DNA of 64,000 nucleotides from a virus, in IMG/VR virus record IMGVR_UViG_3300031576_000018, positions 1-64,000 of that record, one strand, 5' to 3'. The notes beneath the pieces are model-generated. The model did not search any database. It saw only the letters and a list, made by a program, of their open reading frames with translations, and was not told the DNA's origin. Of this stretch, positions 26,263 through 35,932 are shown one piece after another. Every line of letters begins with the position of its first letter. Positions within the stretch are counted from its first letter, which is position 1. A program made the position numbers and the translations under genes.

Positions 26263-28144
26263 TTTTGACCTTTCCCTCTTCGACCTAGAACGTAATGCAC
26301 AACTATTGAATGCGTACACACACTGTACGAAAGTCGTATTTGGTGGTTTAGTTTTAGCGGTCAATGAGGTCAAGCCAAGAAATGTTCGCTTTGAGATAAC
26401 TACTCGTAATTGGTTTACCAAAAAGGATAAAGGTATCTCTTCAGTACCTAAGCGAATTGAGCGTTTAAATAAAGACGGCTCTACCACAATTATTAAAGAG
26501 GTTGTTCTAACCAGAGATAATGGAACGATAGTTACAACAACGACAGAGAGTACAACTTTTCCTGAGATTACCAATGTAACCACTATTTCTGAAAGTACCA
26601 ACTTACCTGTGGCAAAATTGGTTACGGCTGCCAACGGTGTTGTTCCCCCCACCTATGAACTTGACGCAGACCGTATTCGTTTAGTTAAAACAAAGACAGT
26701 GGTTACTCCCCCTGATGAAGTTATAGAGTATGTTACTGAACGAACAGAAGAGATTAATTCTACAGCAGACCGTGTAACTCCAGGTAACAACCAAAGAACA
26801 GCGGGTGGTATAGAGATTCAAAAGGTTTCCGAAAGACGTTATATTAACCAACAGAAGCCTGTACCCAAAGCCAAACCAGTTAATTTTGAAACCATAGACG
26901 GTACGTTGTACGACCAATACTTATTAGGTCCCCCTGTACAAGGATTTGATTTGGTCTTTTGGAATGAGGGCATGGGTAATAATCTCGTTACCAACTTTGG
27001 TACTGACACAGACGTACCTAATCCTGCTGACCCATTCGGTCTTCCTTCTTTGCCTGGGGATAAAACATCGAACGAAACCATTACTAGCAAGTTAGATTAT
27101 GGAGACGGTACAGAGGGTGTACGGACGTATAAATCCACACTGAATGTCAGAGGTGAGTTAACAGAGGAAATTACGCTTGTGGTGCAAGCCAAAGAGGTCA
27201 GAGATAAAATTGACGTAACTAAGACAACTACAACACCTCTGAGAACGGTTAAAGAGATTAACCATTATGATATTAAAGGTGTTCTTATTAAGACAGACAA
27301 AACGACAACGACTAAGCAAGATGACGTTAACGCTCTACAAGGAACAAATGGAACAAGTACCTTAAGGGAAGAGACAGACGAAAATGGTAAAGTAACACTC
27401 ACCACGACAACCACTTCTCACGATTCTGATTTCTCCCATGAAACAACAGAAGAACAAAAGCAAGTGATTACCCCCGGTCTTCCTATTATCTCATTTACTA
27501 AAAATATAACCAGGGACTTTAAAAACAATACCCAGGTAACAGTCTTTACTGAAACCGTTAAGAATACCGATGGTGATGATAAAACAACTACCTGGACAGA
27601 AGAACTACCTATCAATGCAAATAAGACAACCTCAGAAGAAATTACAGAAAAAAAAGACGAAGCCATTATTGATGACGTAGTGGTAGGAAGACTGATTACT
27701 GAGTACAGACTGTCTGGAGAATTATTAGAGAGAACACAAGCCTTTAAAATAATGAACAAATATATTGAGCATCAACACGCTTGGGCTATGTTTAATTTCT
27801 TAGGTCAACAATTAGAACTTGGAGAAAGGTTGGCTCCCAAAGATAGAAAGTCACTCTTTGAACAACAGATGAGAATCTTTACCGCAGAGCTTTTAGTCGG
27901 GGAGACAGAAATTAGGCAAGGACCTGTTCTTGATAGAATTGAACTAGAGTGCAACGGAGAAACGCAATTGGGTGTTGTCTTCGCACCTAACGCTGGATTT
28001 GATTTAGAGTGGATAGATGGAACAGATGGATATTACCGCTGGACGATTAATGTTCAAACCTATTCCAATGTGGTTGTAGAAGAACCCGGTGCGATTGGTG
28101 AAGATACCTTAGGCGGTGTTTATATTCGATATGAGGAAACCTAG
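26255..28144 (+). CDS. Thr-rich baseplate/tail-tip protein
   Basis: 629 residues. The ATG at 26255 is chosen within the end of the previous gene; a GTG at 26246 is possible. It has a folded N-terminal part, then a long region rich in Thr, Val and Glu with many short charged strand repeats (VTTTTESTTFPEITNVTT and KTTTTKQDDV), then a helix-containing C-terminal domain (HQHAWAMFNFLGQQLELGER). The repetitive Thr-rich middle looks like an extended beta fibre. Position between tail tip and hub suggests a baseplate component. Confidence 0.55.
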   Translation: MFNFDLSLFDLERNAQLLNAYTHCTKVVFGGLVLAVNEVKPRNVRFEITTRNWFTKKDKGISSVPKRIERLNKDGSTTIIKEVVLTRDNGTIVTTTTESTTFPEITNVTTISESTNLPVAKLVTAANGVVPPTYELDADRIRLVKTKTVVTPPDEVIEYVTERTEEINSTADRVTPGNNQRTAGGIEIQKVSERRYINQQKPVPKAKPVNFETIDGTLYDQYLLGPPVQGFDLVFWNEGMGNNLVTNFGTDTDVPNPADPFGLPSLPGDKTSNETITSKLDYGDGTEGVRTYKSTLNVRGELTEEITLVVQAKEVRDKIDVTKTTTTPLRTVKEINHYDIKGVLIKTDKTTTTKQDDVNALQGTNGTSTLREETDENGKVTLTTTTTSHDSDFSHETTEEQKQVITPGLPIISFTKNITRDFKNNTQVTVFTETVKNTDGDDKTTTWTEELPINANKTTSEEITEKKDEAIIDDVVVGRLITEYRLSGELLERTQAFKIMNKYIEHQHAWAMFNFLGQQLELGERLAPKDRKSLFEQQMRIFTAELLVGETEIRQGPVLDRIELECNGETQLGVVFAPNAGFDLEWIDGTDGYYRWTINVQTYSNVVVEEPGAIGEDTLGGVYIRYEET

Positions 28145-30588
28145 TGGCAGTTAAGTTAACTAAGATAATTCCTGATGCAACGCTGGATAACTGGAGAAAA
28201 TCAGTCTTTGTAGCCTTAGATATCTTCGATGGGTTGTCGCCTTCTGTTATTGGCTCATTTAATTTAAACATGAGTCAAAATGGAGGAACGTTTACCCTTG
28301 TTCTAGAGAATCAATTTAATTCCCATACGTATGTAAAGAACCAATTTGTTACTGTTTTTAGAAGAGGCTCCTTAGAGTACACTGGTACAATCAATGAGTT
28401 AATTCCTGGTCGAACAAAGGGCGGTGTAGCGTTAACGATTACAGGTACGGTTAACCCACCTGCGATTAAGTACATCAGCAAGTGTACATTTATGTCCAAT
28501 CAGAAATTTACCGTCCCTGACTTTCCCACAACAACAGCATTGGCAAATGACAAGACAGCCTTTGAAGATGACGAAACTATTAAGTTTTTAGGGAATTCTA
28601 ACTTTTCTCCTACCGTAGCCGAAGTCATGCAGAACATAGCGGCGTTTAGTGGAGTGGCAATCAATGTTGATCAAGTCATCGAGTTACCACAACAACTTAA
28701 TTATAAAGTCTACCGCTATGTTTTGGGTGCCAACAATGTCTTCGATGCCTTAGAAGAACTGGCTAAAGCCTGTGGATGTAATGCGGTTACACGTATGATT
28801 TCTCCAGGTGTTTTTGGAGTATTTATTGTAGACCACCAACGCAGAGTGTTTAATCATACCTACGAGTTCAGTGACACTTTAGACGGATTAGAACCAGCCT
28901 CGACAGTTACTGACTTTACTGGTTTGGTTATTCATGGTTCTTCGGATATTACGCCTTACAATTCCTCATATGCAGGTGTACCCGAATCAGTAGGAACGAT
29001 TTCTTTCGAGTCTGGTCCGGTGGCGTTAATCGATTTTTCAAAAGGTGAGGGTGTTGTACAGAAGCAGGATCAATGGGAATTTCCAGAAGAAGAAACTCAG
29101 AATAAATGGTCACAAATTACGATTGACCCAACAGCGGAGCATACATTTACTGAGATTTCTAGGAATCTTCCAGTTACACAGTGTTGGGATTATAAGTTAG
29201 TCAGTGAAAACCCTGTTACTTTTTCTTCGCTGACTAATCAGTTTTTAAGCAACTTTACCATAACAGGTGTTAACCCATCTGCACCAAAGCCCGATAGTAA
29301 CGTGCTAACACGAAGAGTGTTTAAGTATTTGGTTTCTTGGGCAAAGGCTGTCTACACACTCAAGCAAGTAGGAGATATTTACCCAAAGGTTTTAGTTATT
29401 CCGAGAGATGCCCCAGATATGGTTGAGCGTTTTGATATTCCCGATAACGAATTTAATACTAAATTATTCTCCTACAGCGTGTTTGCAGGGAACACCCTTA
29501 ACGCAAATTTGCCGAGTAAACTTAGTCTTATCACGCCCAGTGGCTATTCCATCAATGTATTTAAGAATAAAAACTTAACACAAATGGGTTTCACTCAAGA
29601 CGGGGGTTGCTATATTGGTTTAATTCCAAGGTCACGACAAGTTTTAGGGTTACCTGTGTACCCACAGTTACAGATGGTACAGACATCGGTCACAGAGATT
29701 ACAGGGGTTCAGTTTGATACGGTGGATTTTACTTTAGGATCAGACGTTGTTGTAGTAACCAGTGCCAATTACGTTGCCGTTGACGGTTTTGTTACTTTAG
29801 CTAGTTTTCTTAGAGGGAAAAGAAATCCCAACCTCACTACAGAGTATTCAATTGTTAGAGCAACCTCCTCTAAAACGGCTGATCCTAACAACTATACAAT
29901 TAGAGAAATTCTTGAGGAAACTTTGCCCGATGGCACTCAGAATAAAGACAAAGCCCTTATAAAAATAGCCAATAAAGCCCGTAAGACAACCACAGGGGAT
30001 AAGTTCTATTTCGCCAAAGCGGATAGCGTGGGTTTAAATCAAGAGTCTCTACGGGAACTAGTTAATCCCAATAACAATAAAGTATTGATTCTGGATTCGG
30101 GGGTTGTTCAACAAAATAGAGAAAGCCTAAAAGGAGAGTGGACGTTATACGGGTTTAGAAGAAAAGTTTATACACCTACTCTTGTGGCTAGCCTGTCTAC
30201 TCCTGGTATGTATTTTCTATACGACATTGACGATCCCAACGACTCGTTAACTAATGCCCAGAAGATAGAACAAGTAGCTGGCTTTAACCCCAGAGAAATA
30301 AGTTCATCTCTGATTACAGATTTCTTAGCACCTTTAGAGTTTTTCACACACCTCTCCCAATTAGCCTTGAAAATTAAAGAAATACTCAACACAGAATACT
30401 TTATGTTCTCTCCAACTTTTATGGACAGAGGGCAACCCATTCCAGAGGTAGGAGATTCATTAACTATTAACAACGGACTTGCTCAAGGTCAAGCGATTAC
30501 AAGTAAGGTAATTGGATGGAACCTGAGTGTTTCTAGACAAGGTGGCTCTAGGATAACAATTAACTGTGGAAGGTTGCCTATCCTATGA
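28144..30588 (+). CDS. baseplate hub/tail-associated protein
   Basis: 814 residues, GTG start directly after the previous stop. The first 330 residues match the layout of gp27/gpD-like hub proteins: a tube-like N-terminal domain (SVFVALDIFDGLSPSVIGSF), then AAFSGVAINVDQV and a segment VFDALEELAKACGCN typical of late-control/Tal hubs. The C-terminus has PEVGDSLTINNGLAQGQAIT, a hub-type strand pattern. It would join the tube to the tail tip. The hub call is from pattern and order, not from an exact family hit. Confidence 0.65.
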   Translation: MAVKLTKIIPDATLDNWRKSVFVALDIFDGLSPSVIGSFNLNMSQNGGTFTLVLENQFNSHTYVKNQFVTVFRRGSLEYTGTINELIPGRTKGGVALTITGTVNPPAIKYISKCTFMSNQKFTVPDFPTTTALANDKTAFEDDETIKFLGNSNFSPTVAEVMQNIAAFSGVAINVDQVIELPQQLNYKVYRYVLGANNVFDALEELAKACGCNAVTRMISPGVFGVFIVDHQRRVFNHTYEFSDTLDGLEPASTVTDFTGLVIHGSSDITPYNSSYAGVPESVGTISFESGPVALIDFSKGEGVVQKQDQWEFPEEETQNKWSQITIDPTAEHTFTEISRNLPVTQCWDYKLVSENPVTFSSLTNQFLSNFTITGVNPSAPKPDSNVLTRRVFKYLVSWAKAVYTLKQVGDIYPKVLVIPRDAPDMVERFDIPDNEFNTKLFSYSVFAGNTLNANLPSKLSLITPSGYSINVFKNKNLTQMGFTQDGGCYIGLIPRSRQVLGLPVYPQLQMVQTSVTEITGVQFDTVDFTLGSDVVVVTSANYVAVDGFVTLASFLRGKRNPNLTTEYSIVRATSSKTADPNNYTIREILEETLPDGTQNKDKALIKIANKARKTTTGDKFYFAKADSVGLNQESLRELVNPNNNKVLILDSGVVQQNRESLKGEWTLYGFRRKVYTPTLVASLSTPGMYFLYDIDDPNDSLTNAQKIEQVAGFNPREISSSLITDFLAPLEFFTHLSQLALKIKEILNTEYFMFSPTFMDRGQPIPEVGDSLTINNGLAQGQAITSKVIGWNLSVSRQGGSRITINCGRLPIL

Positions 30589-30740
30589 TTGTAGACGTGT
30601 TGATTAAGTCAATTAATTCCGATGGCACAGTGAATATCGAATTTCAAGGTGTTGTTGTTCCTAAAGTAGCAGGAAAGCCTAATGTTTCTTTAGGCTCTGC
30701 CAAAGCGTTCAAACAAGGCAATTCGTTTAAATTGATATGA
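30585..30740 (+). CDS. small duplicated OB-like protein
   Basis: 51 residues, starting with an ATG that overlaps the hub stop (ATGA) and ending in a TGA that overlaps the next start. It is a short copy of the domain at residues 43-90 of the next protein: IKSINSDGTVNIEFQG here versus IKSINSDGTVNVSVKG there. The coupling at both ends argues that it is translated. It probably forms, or once formed, part of the baseplate spike. Confidence 0.7.
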   Translation: MIVDVLIKSINSDGTVNIEFQGVVVPKVAGKPNVSLGSAKAFKQGNSFKLI

Positions 30741-31861
30741 CCTTTAACCCGTCAGATGTAAACATAGAAGGTATTACCCCAAGTGGTAAGAGTTTTATTG
30801 ATGTCTTTACAGAAGGGCTTCGAGAACTTGCAAGGTCTAGGCAAGATGAGCTTTATCCAGGGGTTATTAAGTCAATCAATTCTGACGGTACGGTTAATGT
30901 CTCTGTAAAAGGAACGACAGTTCCAAGATTACCCGTTAACGGTCTAGCCAAATTAGGTGGGGATGTTTTAGTAACTGCTCAGAATATGCTTGTTCTCTCT
31001 AACCTCCCCAACAAAGTTATTAAGGCATCAAAACTTCCAGTAACAAAACCTAGACATGTTTTCGCATCGCAAAGGGATATTCCTTTTGAAAGAACGCACA
31101 GTGTGTCGATAACTCAAGGGGAGTACTTCTTTGATTTCTTTCCTACCGCCGCAGGAGATGGGGTTCTTACGGCGTATATGACAATAAACGGTAAGTTGTT
31201 AGCCGCTTTAATCAACTATGACTTTCCTGACGCTGTATTTGATCCTTATCCACACAGAGCGTTGGAAAATTTCTTGAACTACAACCATGACCTACCCCTC
31301 CCTCTCATGGCTAACCCACCTGACGCTGTGGATATCCCTTTAGGGACTAAAACAGTATTCGGTTTCCCCACAGGTGAAGTTGGTACACACACTTTGATTA
31401 TAGGTGATCCTTTACTAGTTTCTTCTGGTGTATTGGATGCTTTTGTTATTGGTAGTCAGCTCCCGTCTAACGTCAACCCAATAGGTTCAGGTGAAGGAGC
31501 AGGTGTTAGCCCAAATGGGTTAAGTCTTGTAACAGGAACACCATCGTTTGTTCCGGCTCCTTACTTACCATCGCCTGAATCAGGAAGCCTGTTTCATCGA
31601 ATTGACATTACCCCGTACGTCTCCGTAGGACAGGAAAATTGTGGTGTTTTTCAAATAACAACAATTCACAATACGTCCCATTTCGATATTACATTTGATT
31701 TTAGAATTGTAAGAAAAGTTAATGGTACAGAGGTTACTATTTTGAGTGATAATGATACAATGTTCTACAATAGTGGAACGCCTAGCGAAACTAAAATAGC
31801 TTACTTTAGAGAGTTTTGTTTCACAGGTACGACTGTTAATAAAGACCCTTCAGATTGGTAG
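30737..31861 (+). CDS. baseplate spike-like protein
   Basis: 374 residues. Residues about 40-90 resemble OB-fold spike domains (GVIKSINSDGTVNVSVKG, then LVTAQNMLVLSNL). The rest is a beta-rich domain (IDITPYVSVGQENCGVFQIT). It lies between the hub and the endolysin, where spike and puncture proteins are usually encoded. The same OB unit is duplicated in the small gene just upstream. Confidence 0.55.
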   Translation: MTFNPSDVNIEGITPSGKSFIDVFTEGLRELARSRQDELYPGVIKSINSDGTVNVSVKGTTVPRLPVNGLAKLGGDVLVTAQNMLVLSNLPNKVIKASKLPVTKPRHVFASQRDIPFERTHSVSITQGEYFFDFFPTAAGDGVLTAYMTINGKLLAALINYDFPDAVFDPYPHRALENFLNYNHDLPLPLMANPPDAVDIPLGTKTVFGFPTGEVGTHTLIIGDPLLVSSGVLDAFVIGSQLPSNVNPIGSGEGAGVSPNGLSLVTGTPSFVPAPYLPSPESGSLFHRIDITPYVSVGQENCGVFQITTIHNTSHFDITFDFRIVRKVNGTEVTILSDNDTMFYNSGTPSETKIAYFREFCFTGTTVNKDPSDW

Positions 31862-31871
31862 GTAAGAAAGC

Positions 31872-32630
31872 ATGACGGTACCCCAGAATGTTATAGCGTA
31901 CGCTAAGAAAGAGTTAGGATACGGTGAGTACCCATCGGGATCTAATAACTGTAAATTTAACACATGGTACGGAGGAAATGGGTATCCTTGGTGTGCAACG
32001 TTTGTTAGCTATTGCTTCTTTATGGCGGGTCTTCCACTACCTGCGTCAACACCTAAAGGATTTTCTTACTGCCCTGCTGGTGTTGATTGGTTTAGGAAAA
32101 AAAACGCCTATCACACAACACCCGTAGTAGGGGATGTCGTTTTCTTTGATTGGTATAAGGGAACAGGAAAAAGTGGAGCCTATCATGTAGGTATTGTCTC
32201 TGCTGTAAACAACGATGGCACTATCTTAGCCATTGAGGGTAATACGTCTAACGTTAGTCAAGATAACGGCGGTCAAGTGATGGAGAAAAAGCGATCTCCT
32301 GTGAACTATCACGGATTTGGAAGACCAGTATATTCAGGGAGTACCCCTGTTCTTACGCAGCCCGTTATTTTAGCACCTGTTGAGGGATACCCAGAGTGGG
32401 ACGGTACTTATTATTACCTAACCTCTCCTAATATGAATAGAGACAAACTAAAACAGTGGAAACTAAGGATGAAACAGAGAGGTTGGAACATAGATACAGA
32501 ACCCCTGTCAGTATATGGTGAGTTCTGTGCGAAAGTAGTTAAAGACTTCCAACTAGAAAAGGGTCTAGAGGCGGATGGTGTTCTAGGACCGCTCACCTGG
32601 AAGATGGCTTGGGAAGCACCAATAACATAA
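31872..32630 (+). CDS. endolysin, CHAP plus peptidoglycan-binding domain
   Basis: 252 residues. The N-terminal CHAP amidase/peptidase domain has catalytic Cys41 (GYPWCATFVSYC), His near 105 (AYHVGIVSAV) and a polar residue in AIEGNTS. Residues about 185-250 form a peptidoglycan-binding domain (LEKGLEADGVLGPLTWKM). It would cut peptide cross-links to release virions. No signal peptide is present, so export needs a holin; the best membrane candidate is at 16838. A terminator follows. Confidence 0.9.
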   Translation: MTVPQNVIAYAKKELGYGEYPSGSNNCKFNTWYGGNGYPWCATFVSYCFFMAGLPLPASTPKGFSYCPAGVDWFRKKNAYHTTPVVGDVVFFDWYKGTGKSGAYHVGIVSAVNNDGTILAIEGNTSNVSQDNGGQVMEKKRSPVNYHGFGRPVYSGSTPVLTQPVILAPVEGYPEWDGTYYYLTSPNMNRDKLKQWKLRMKQRGWNIDTEPLSVYGEFCAKVVKDFQLEKGLEADGVLGPLTWKMAWEAPIT

Positions 32631-32668
32631 TAATGTTCTACCATTAAACTATAGCTGTGCTTCGGCTT

Positions 32669-32694
32669 GATGTCAGGAAACTGACATCTTTTTT
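32669..32694 (+). terminator. terminator after endolysin
   Basis: Perfect 8-bp arms GATGTCAG and CTGACATC around a GAAA loop, followed by six Ts. Its right arm contains the -35 of the next promoter. Confidence 0.9.
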
Positions 32695-32709
32695 GTTTAG
32701 TAGTATACT
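32681..32709 (+). promoter_or_regulatory. promoter of the fibre cassette
   Basis: CTGACA (32681-32686, inside the terminator stem), 17 bases, TATACT (32704-32709). Transcription would start near 32716 at the ribosome site AAGAGG, giving a leader of only about 13 bases before the ATG at 32729. Confidence 0.6.
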
Positions 32710-32728
32710 TAAAAAAGAGGTAACTAAA

Positions 32729-33124
32729 ATGGCTCAGCAACCTAAAGATTCGAGAAACACCTCCAGTGTTCAAAACATATTAAATGACTCTAGACCAAGT
32801 AAGTTGTTGGGTTGGACACAAAATTGTCTACCGAACACGCAGACGACTATCAATATACCGGTTAATGGGGGGAGCTTCTTCTTTAGCATATTCTTTAAAG
32901 ACGCGGCAACAACTAATACGGCGGCTCCAGTGTGGATTTCAGATACTTCAGGCAACGTGCTACCTTCTGCAAACGGCACAGCAACGATAGCTCAGAATGA
33001 AAAATCAATTTGGTTTGAAGGTGGAAGATTAACGTTTACCGTGGAGAAAGAAATTAAGGCACTTTACGTTTGTCCAGTTGATCCCGCTCAAACGGTAACT
33101 GCTCATTTTATAATTGGAGATTAA
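32729..33124 (+). CDS. hypothetical fibre-associated protein
   Basis: 131 residues, beta-rich (TTINIPVNGGSFFFSIFFKD). The ATG at 32729 is preferred to an upstream in-frame start that would lie in the terminator, because AAGAGG sits eight bases before it. First gene of the fibre cassette, with its own promoter. Probably a virion protein; family not recognised. Confidence 0.55.
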   Translation: MAQQPKDSRNTSSVQNILNDSRPSKLLGWTQNCLPNTQTTINIPVNGGSFFFSIFFKDAATTNTAAPVWISDTSGNVLPSANGTATIAQNEKSIWFEGGRLTFTVEKEIKALYVCPVDPAQTVTAHFIIGD

Positions 33125-33127
33125 CCT

Positions 33128-34120
33128 GTGTTACTTAATACTACTAATTTTTATACAGGTGGAGGAGAAGGTGGGTCTGGGGCTAGCCCACCAATTCCAG
33201 CTATTCCCCCACCCCCTTCAAATTTGCCCGTATTTCCGCCTACTGTTGGTTTAATGACTTTTTTGGCTATTGGGGACAATGTTTCCATTTTCTATAAGTA
33301 TAATGCAGGAACACATGAGCAGTACTACCACAACTTCTTCCTCGTAGACCCCTTCCTAGCGGGTGGGTTTTTGGATTTACCACACACGCCCCTTGTGGTT
33401 TCTGAGGTTACGGTTCAGACTGCGGGTGGGGTTGTGTTAGAGTATGGGGTACACTACACTATTGTATTAGACGGAGCAAACAATCAAAGGAGATTTCTTT
33501 GGAATCCTGCCTATGTGATTGCTGGGTTAACCCAGACTGAGTTTACTGAAATTGCGTTTACTGGATTAGGAGTTGTGGGTGGTTTAAGTTACTTTGACTT
33601 ACCTTTTATTCCTGCTTACCCCTTACAAACGTACTTACAATTTCCTAATGGCACAATTGCAGTTCCTGGGGCTGACTTTACAGTTGTCGAGGATGGTGCA
33701 GGAAATCAGAGAAGAATTACTTGGAATCCTCTGTACGCAGGAACACCTACTCCCAATGGGCTACCCACAGTTGGCTTAATGGTGCTAGCCAATGTGGGGG
33801 ATACACTGATTGCTTTTTATGAAAAATCAGTGTTGACTGTTACACAGTCTGTGGAGATAGAAACATTTTTAGTAGACCCTTTCTTAGTTTCTGGGTCTGT
33901 TCCTCTTACGTATGCTGTTAGTTCTGCGAGTAATATCTTGTTACTACACGTTGGGGCTGTGGCTATGAAAATGGGGGTTAACTATAGTGTTGTTAACGAC
34001 ATATCAGCTCAATTGAAACAAGTAACTTGGAATCCAGCAGTAGACCCAAGTTTGTCCGGTTTAATGAGTTACTTTTCTGCTGGGGATAAAATTATTGCTA
34101 TTTATAAAAGAACAATTTAG
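33128..34120 (+). CDS. tail fibre-like protein with repeated modules
   Basis: 330 residues, GTG start three bases after the previous stop. It contains three copies of a module ending in a NQRRxxWNP-type block and GDxxIxFYK (for example FTVVEDGAGNQRRITWNP and VGDTLIAFYEKS). The N-terminus is Gly/Pro-rich (GGGEGGSGASPPIPAIPPP), a flexible linker. The same module closes the next protein (SGDKILVFYAHA). Repeated beta modules and location support a fibre or adhesin role. Confidence 0.6.
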   Translation: MLLNTTNFYTGGGEGGSGASPPIPAIPPPPSNLPVFPPTVGLMTFLAIGDNVSIFYKYNAGTHEQYYHNFFLVDPFLAGGFLDLPHTPLVVSEVTVQTAGGVVLEYGVHYTIVLDGANNQRRFLWNPAYVIAGLTQTEFTEIAFTGLGVVGGLSYFDLPFIPAYPLQTYLQFPNGTIAVPGADFTVVEDGAGNQRRITWNPLYAGTPTPNGLPTVGLMVLANVGDTLIAFYEKSVLTVTQSVEIETFLVDPFLVSGSVPLTYAVSSASNILLLHVGAVAMKMGVNYSVVNDISAQLKQVTWNPAVDPSLSGLMSYFSAGDKIIAIYKRTI

Positions 34121-34140
34121 GACTATAAGAGAGGGTCACT

Positions 34141-35919
34141 ATGACAATTTTAAAAGAGAAATCGCTAACAGTGGAGTCTATCCATACAAATAAGAATACG
34201 TCGCAGACTGAGCCAGTATCCAGCCTTCCGTATAACACGTTTTCTACGGGTGCTAATACTAAGCTAGACCTAGGCACTGGTTTTATTACCAATGCTGGAA
34301 CACCTACTACTGGACAGACTACTCGATTAGCCAACGTCCAGTTCGTGCTTGACCAGATTGCGTTAGCTGCTACTACGGGTGGTCAGATGAAAGAGGCAGT
34401 CTTATGTGCCGGTCAGCTAGATAATACAGAAGGTATTCTTCCTGCTTTTGGGTTTTATATCACAGGTAGTATTGGTGCGGCACACGCAGGCACCATTATA
34501 GGGTTTGATTCTAGTGCAACCGCTGCCATAACTTTTAAAGAAACAGCTACTCCTTCTGTAGATGGGGATTGGTCTAAGGTTAACGGTAACGCGGTTACTT
34601 CTATGACTAACCTTGTTACAGCTATGAACGCCCACCCAACATTTTCAGCCGCCTATGTTGCTGATTTTAGACCACAGCCAGAGCTTAATACTATCGGTGC
34701 GGGCGCTGGTGTTATTGTTATCTATGCTAAGGCACAGGCGACAACACAAATGAGGATATGGGCAACTATTAACACATCTAATATATTTCAGGTAATTAGT
34801 TATATAGCTGAGGCGAACTATGAGTATCCCAACGCAAATTTTTTAGCTGCGGCTACATCAGACCCCGGTGTAGCGGGCTACCAAGGATTCTCTAGAGATG
34901 TGGCTTCTCTTTTGGAACCAGAAGTTCACGCTACTTTAGCTGAAAACTCTTGGCATTCTTGGGATACTGACGATCAGGTTTGGAATTTTATGGCTTCGTT
35001 CTCCCATGGTATTCCTTTTGGTAATGATGGAACACCCGGTATCGTAGCTCCCAAAGAGAAGCAGTTCACAGTTAATCAAACTACAGGGGAACTAATTATT
35101 AACTTGGGGGATGGTTTAATCGAGTCACCTTCTGAAGACTACGTGCAAGTGGATCTTGAGGCTCCAGGTGCAGGTACCGGTGGTCTCGAGTTTAATGGTT
35201 TAGGCATAGGACTAAAGAAAATTAAGGTTAGCACAGATGAAGCAAGGGGTCTTTCTCTAACTGATAACGGACTTGGTTTAGATATTGGAACGGATACAGG
35301 ACTCCTTTTTAATGCTAACGCTTTAGAGGTTGCTCCTGGTGATGGTATAGCCCTTAGTGCTAATGGAGTAGATGCTGATTTAGAAGCAGTTGCTACTGGA
35401 AGTTTGGAATTTTCAGGTTCTAGCCCTAATAAGAAGATTCGTGCGGCTGTAGAGGCCGCTGGGGTTGGGGTAGGGGGTCTTAAAAGAAATGCGACAGGGT
35501 TGGCTCTCAACTTTGAGGCAGCAGGGGTGGCTACTGGAGGTATTTCGTTAACGGCTAACGGTGCGGCTGTCCTTGTAGATGGCACGACTGTTACTAAATC
35601 CGCTTCTGGTCTATCGGCTAATCGAGCAGCTTTGTCGCCCAAGAATCATGTGATCACACTAACAGGTACGGATATAACCAATCAATGGGTTGCTTTACCT
35701 GCTGCCGCTTTATCGGCTAATAGTGTATGGGTGGTTCCTCTTGGGGGTGTTGCTCAGGAACTGGGTGTGGACTTTACAATATCTGGTATACTAGTCACAG
35801 ACTTTGACAAGCTAGCTTTTGGTACTACTGCCGGGTTGTTTTCTAACCCCTCTGCTAACGGGTTAAGTTCTCTGCTAGCTTCCGGTGATAAGATTTTAGT
35901 TTTCTACGCACATGCGTAA
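34141..35919 (+). CDS. tail fibre protein
   Basis: 592 residues. The first 300 residues are a folded region, then a fibre shaft of repeated Gly/Ala-rich units (GVGVGGLKRNATGLALNFEA and ATGGISLTANGAAVLVDG), as in trimeric phage fibres. The C-terminus carries the WVALPAAALSANSVWVV and GDKILVFYAHA module seen three times in the preceding protein. It would contribute to host recognition. GAGGGTC precedes the ATG by a few bases. Confidence 0.7.
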   Translation: MTILKEKSLTVESIHTNKNTSQTEPVSSLPYNTFSTGANTKLDLGTGFITNAGTPTTGQTTRLANVQFVLDQIALAATTGGQMKEAVLCAGQLDNTEGILPAFGFYITGSIGAAHAGTIIGFDSSATAAITFKETATPSVDGDWSKVNGNAVTSMTNLVTAMNAHPTFSAAYVADFRPQPELNTIGAGAGVIVIYAKAQATTQMRIWATINTSNIFQVISYIAEANYEYPNANFLAAATSDPGVAGYQGFSRDVASLLEPEVHATLAENSWHSWDTDDQVWNFMASFSHGIPFGNDGTPGIVAPKEKQFTVNQTTGELIINLGDGLIESPSEDYVQVDLEAPGAGTGGLEFNGLGIGLKKIKVSTDEARGLSLTDNGLGLDIGTDTGLLFNANALEVAPGDGIALSANGVDADLEAVATGSLEFSGSSPNKKIRAAVEAAGVGVGGLKRNATGLALNFEAAGVATGGISLTANGAAVLVDGTTVTKSASGLSANRAALSPKNHVITLTGTDITNQWVALPAAALSANSVWVVPLGGVAQELGVDFTISGILVTDFDKLAFGTTAGLFSNPSANGLSSLLASGDKILVFYAHA

Positions 35920-35932
35920 GTAGGAGTTTAGT

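Noticed and set aside
32600-32670. A full tRNA gene on the minus strand
   Set aside because: Only a D-arm-like part matches; no T-arm, no proper anticodon stem and no fitting acceptor stem, and most of it lies in the endolysin gene.
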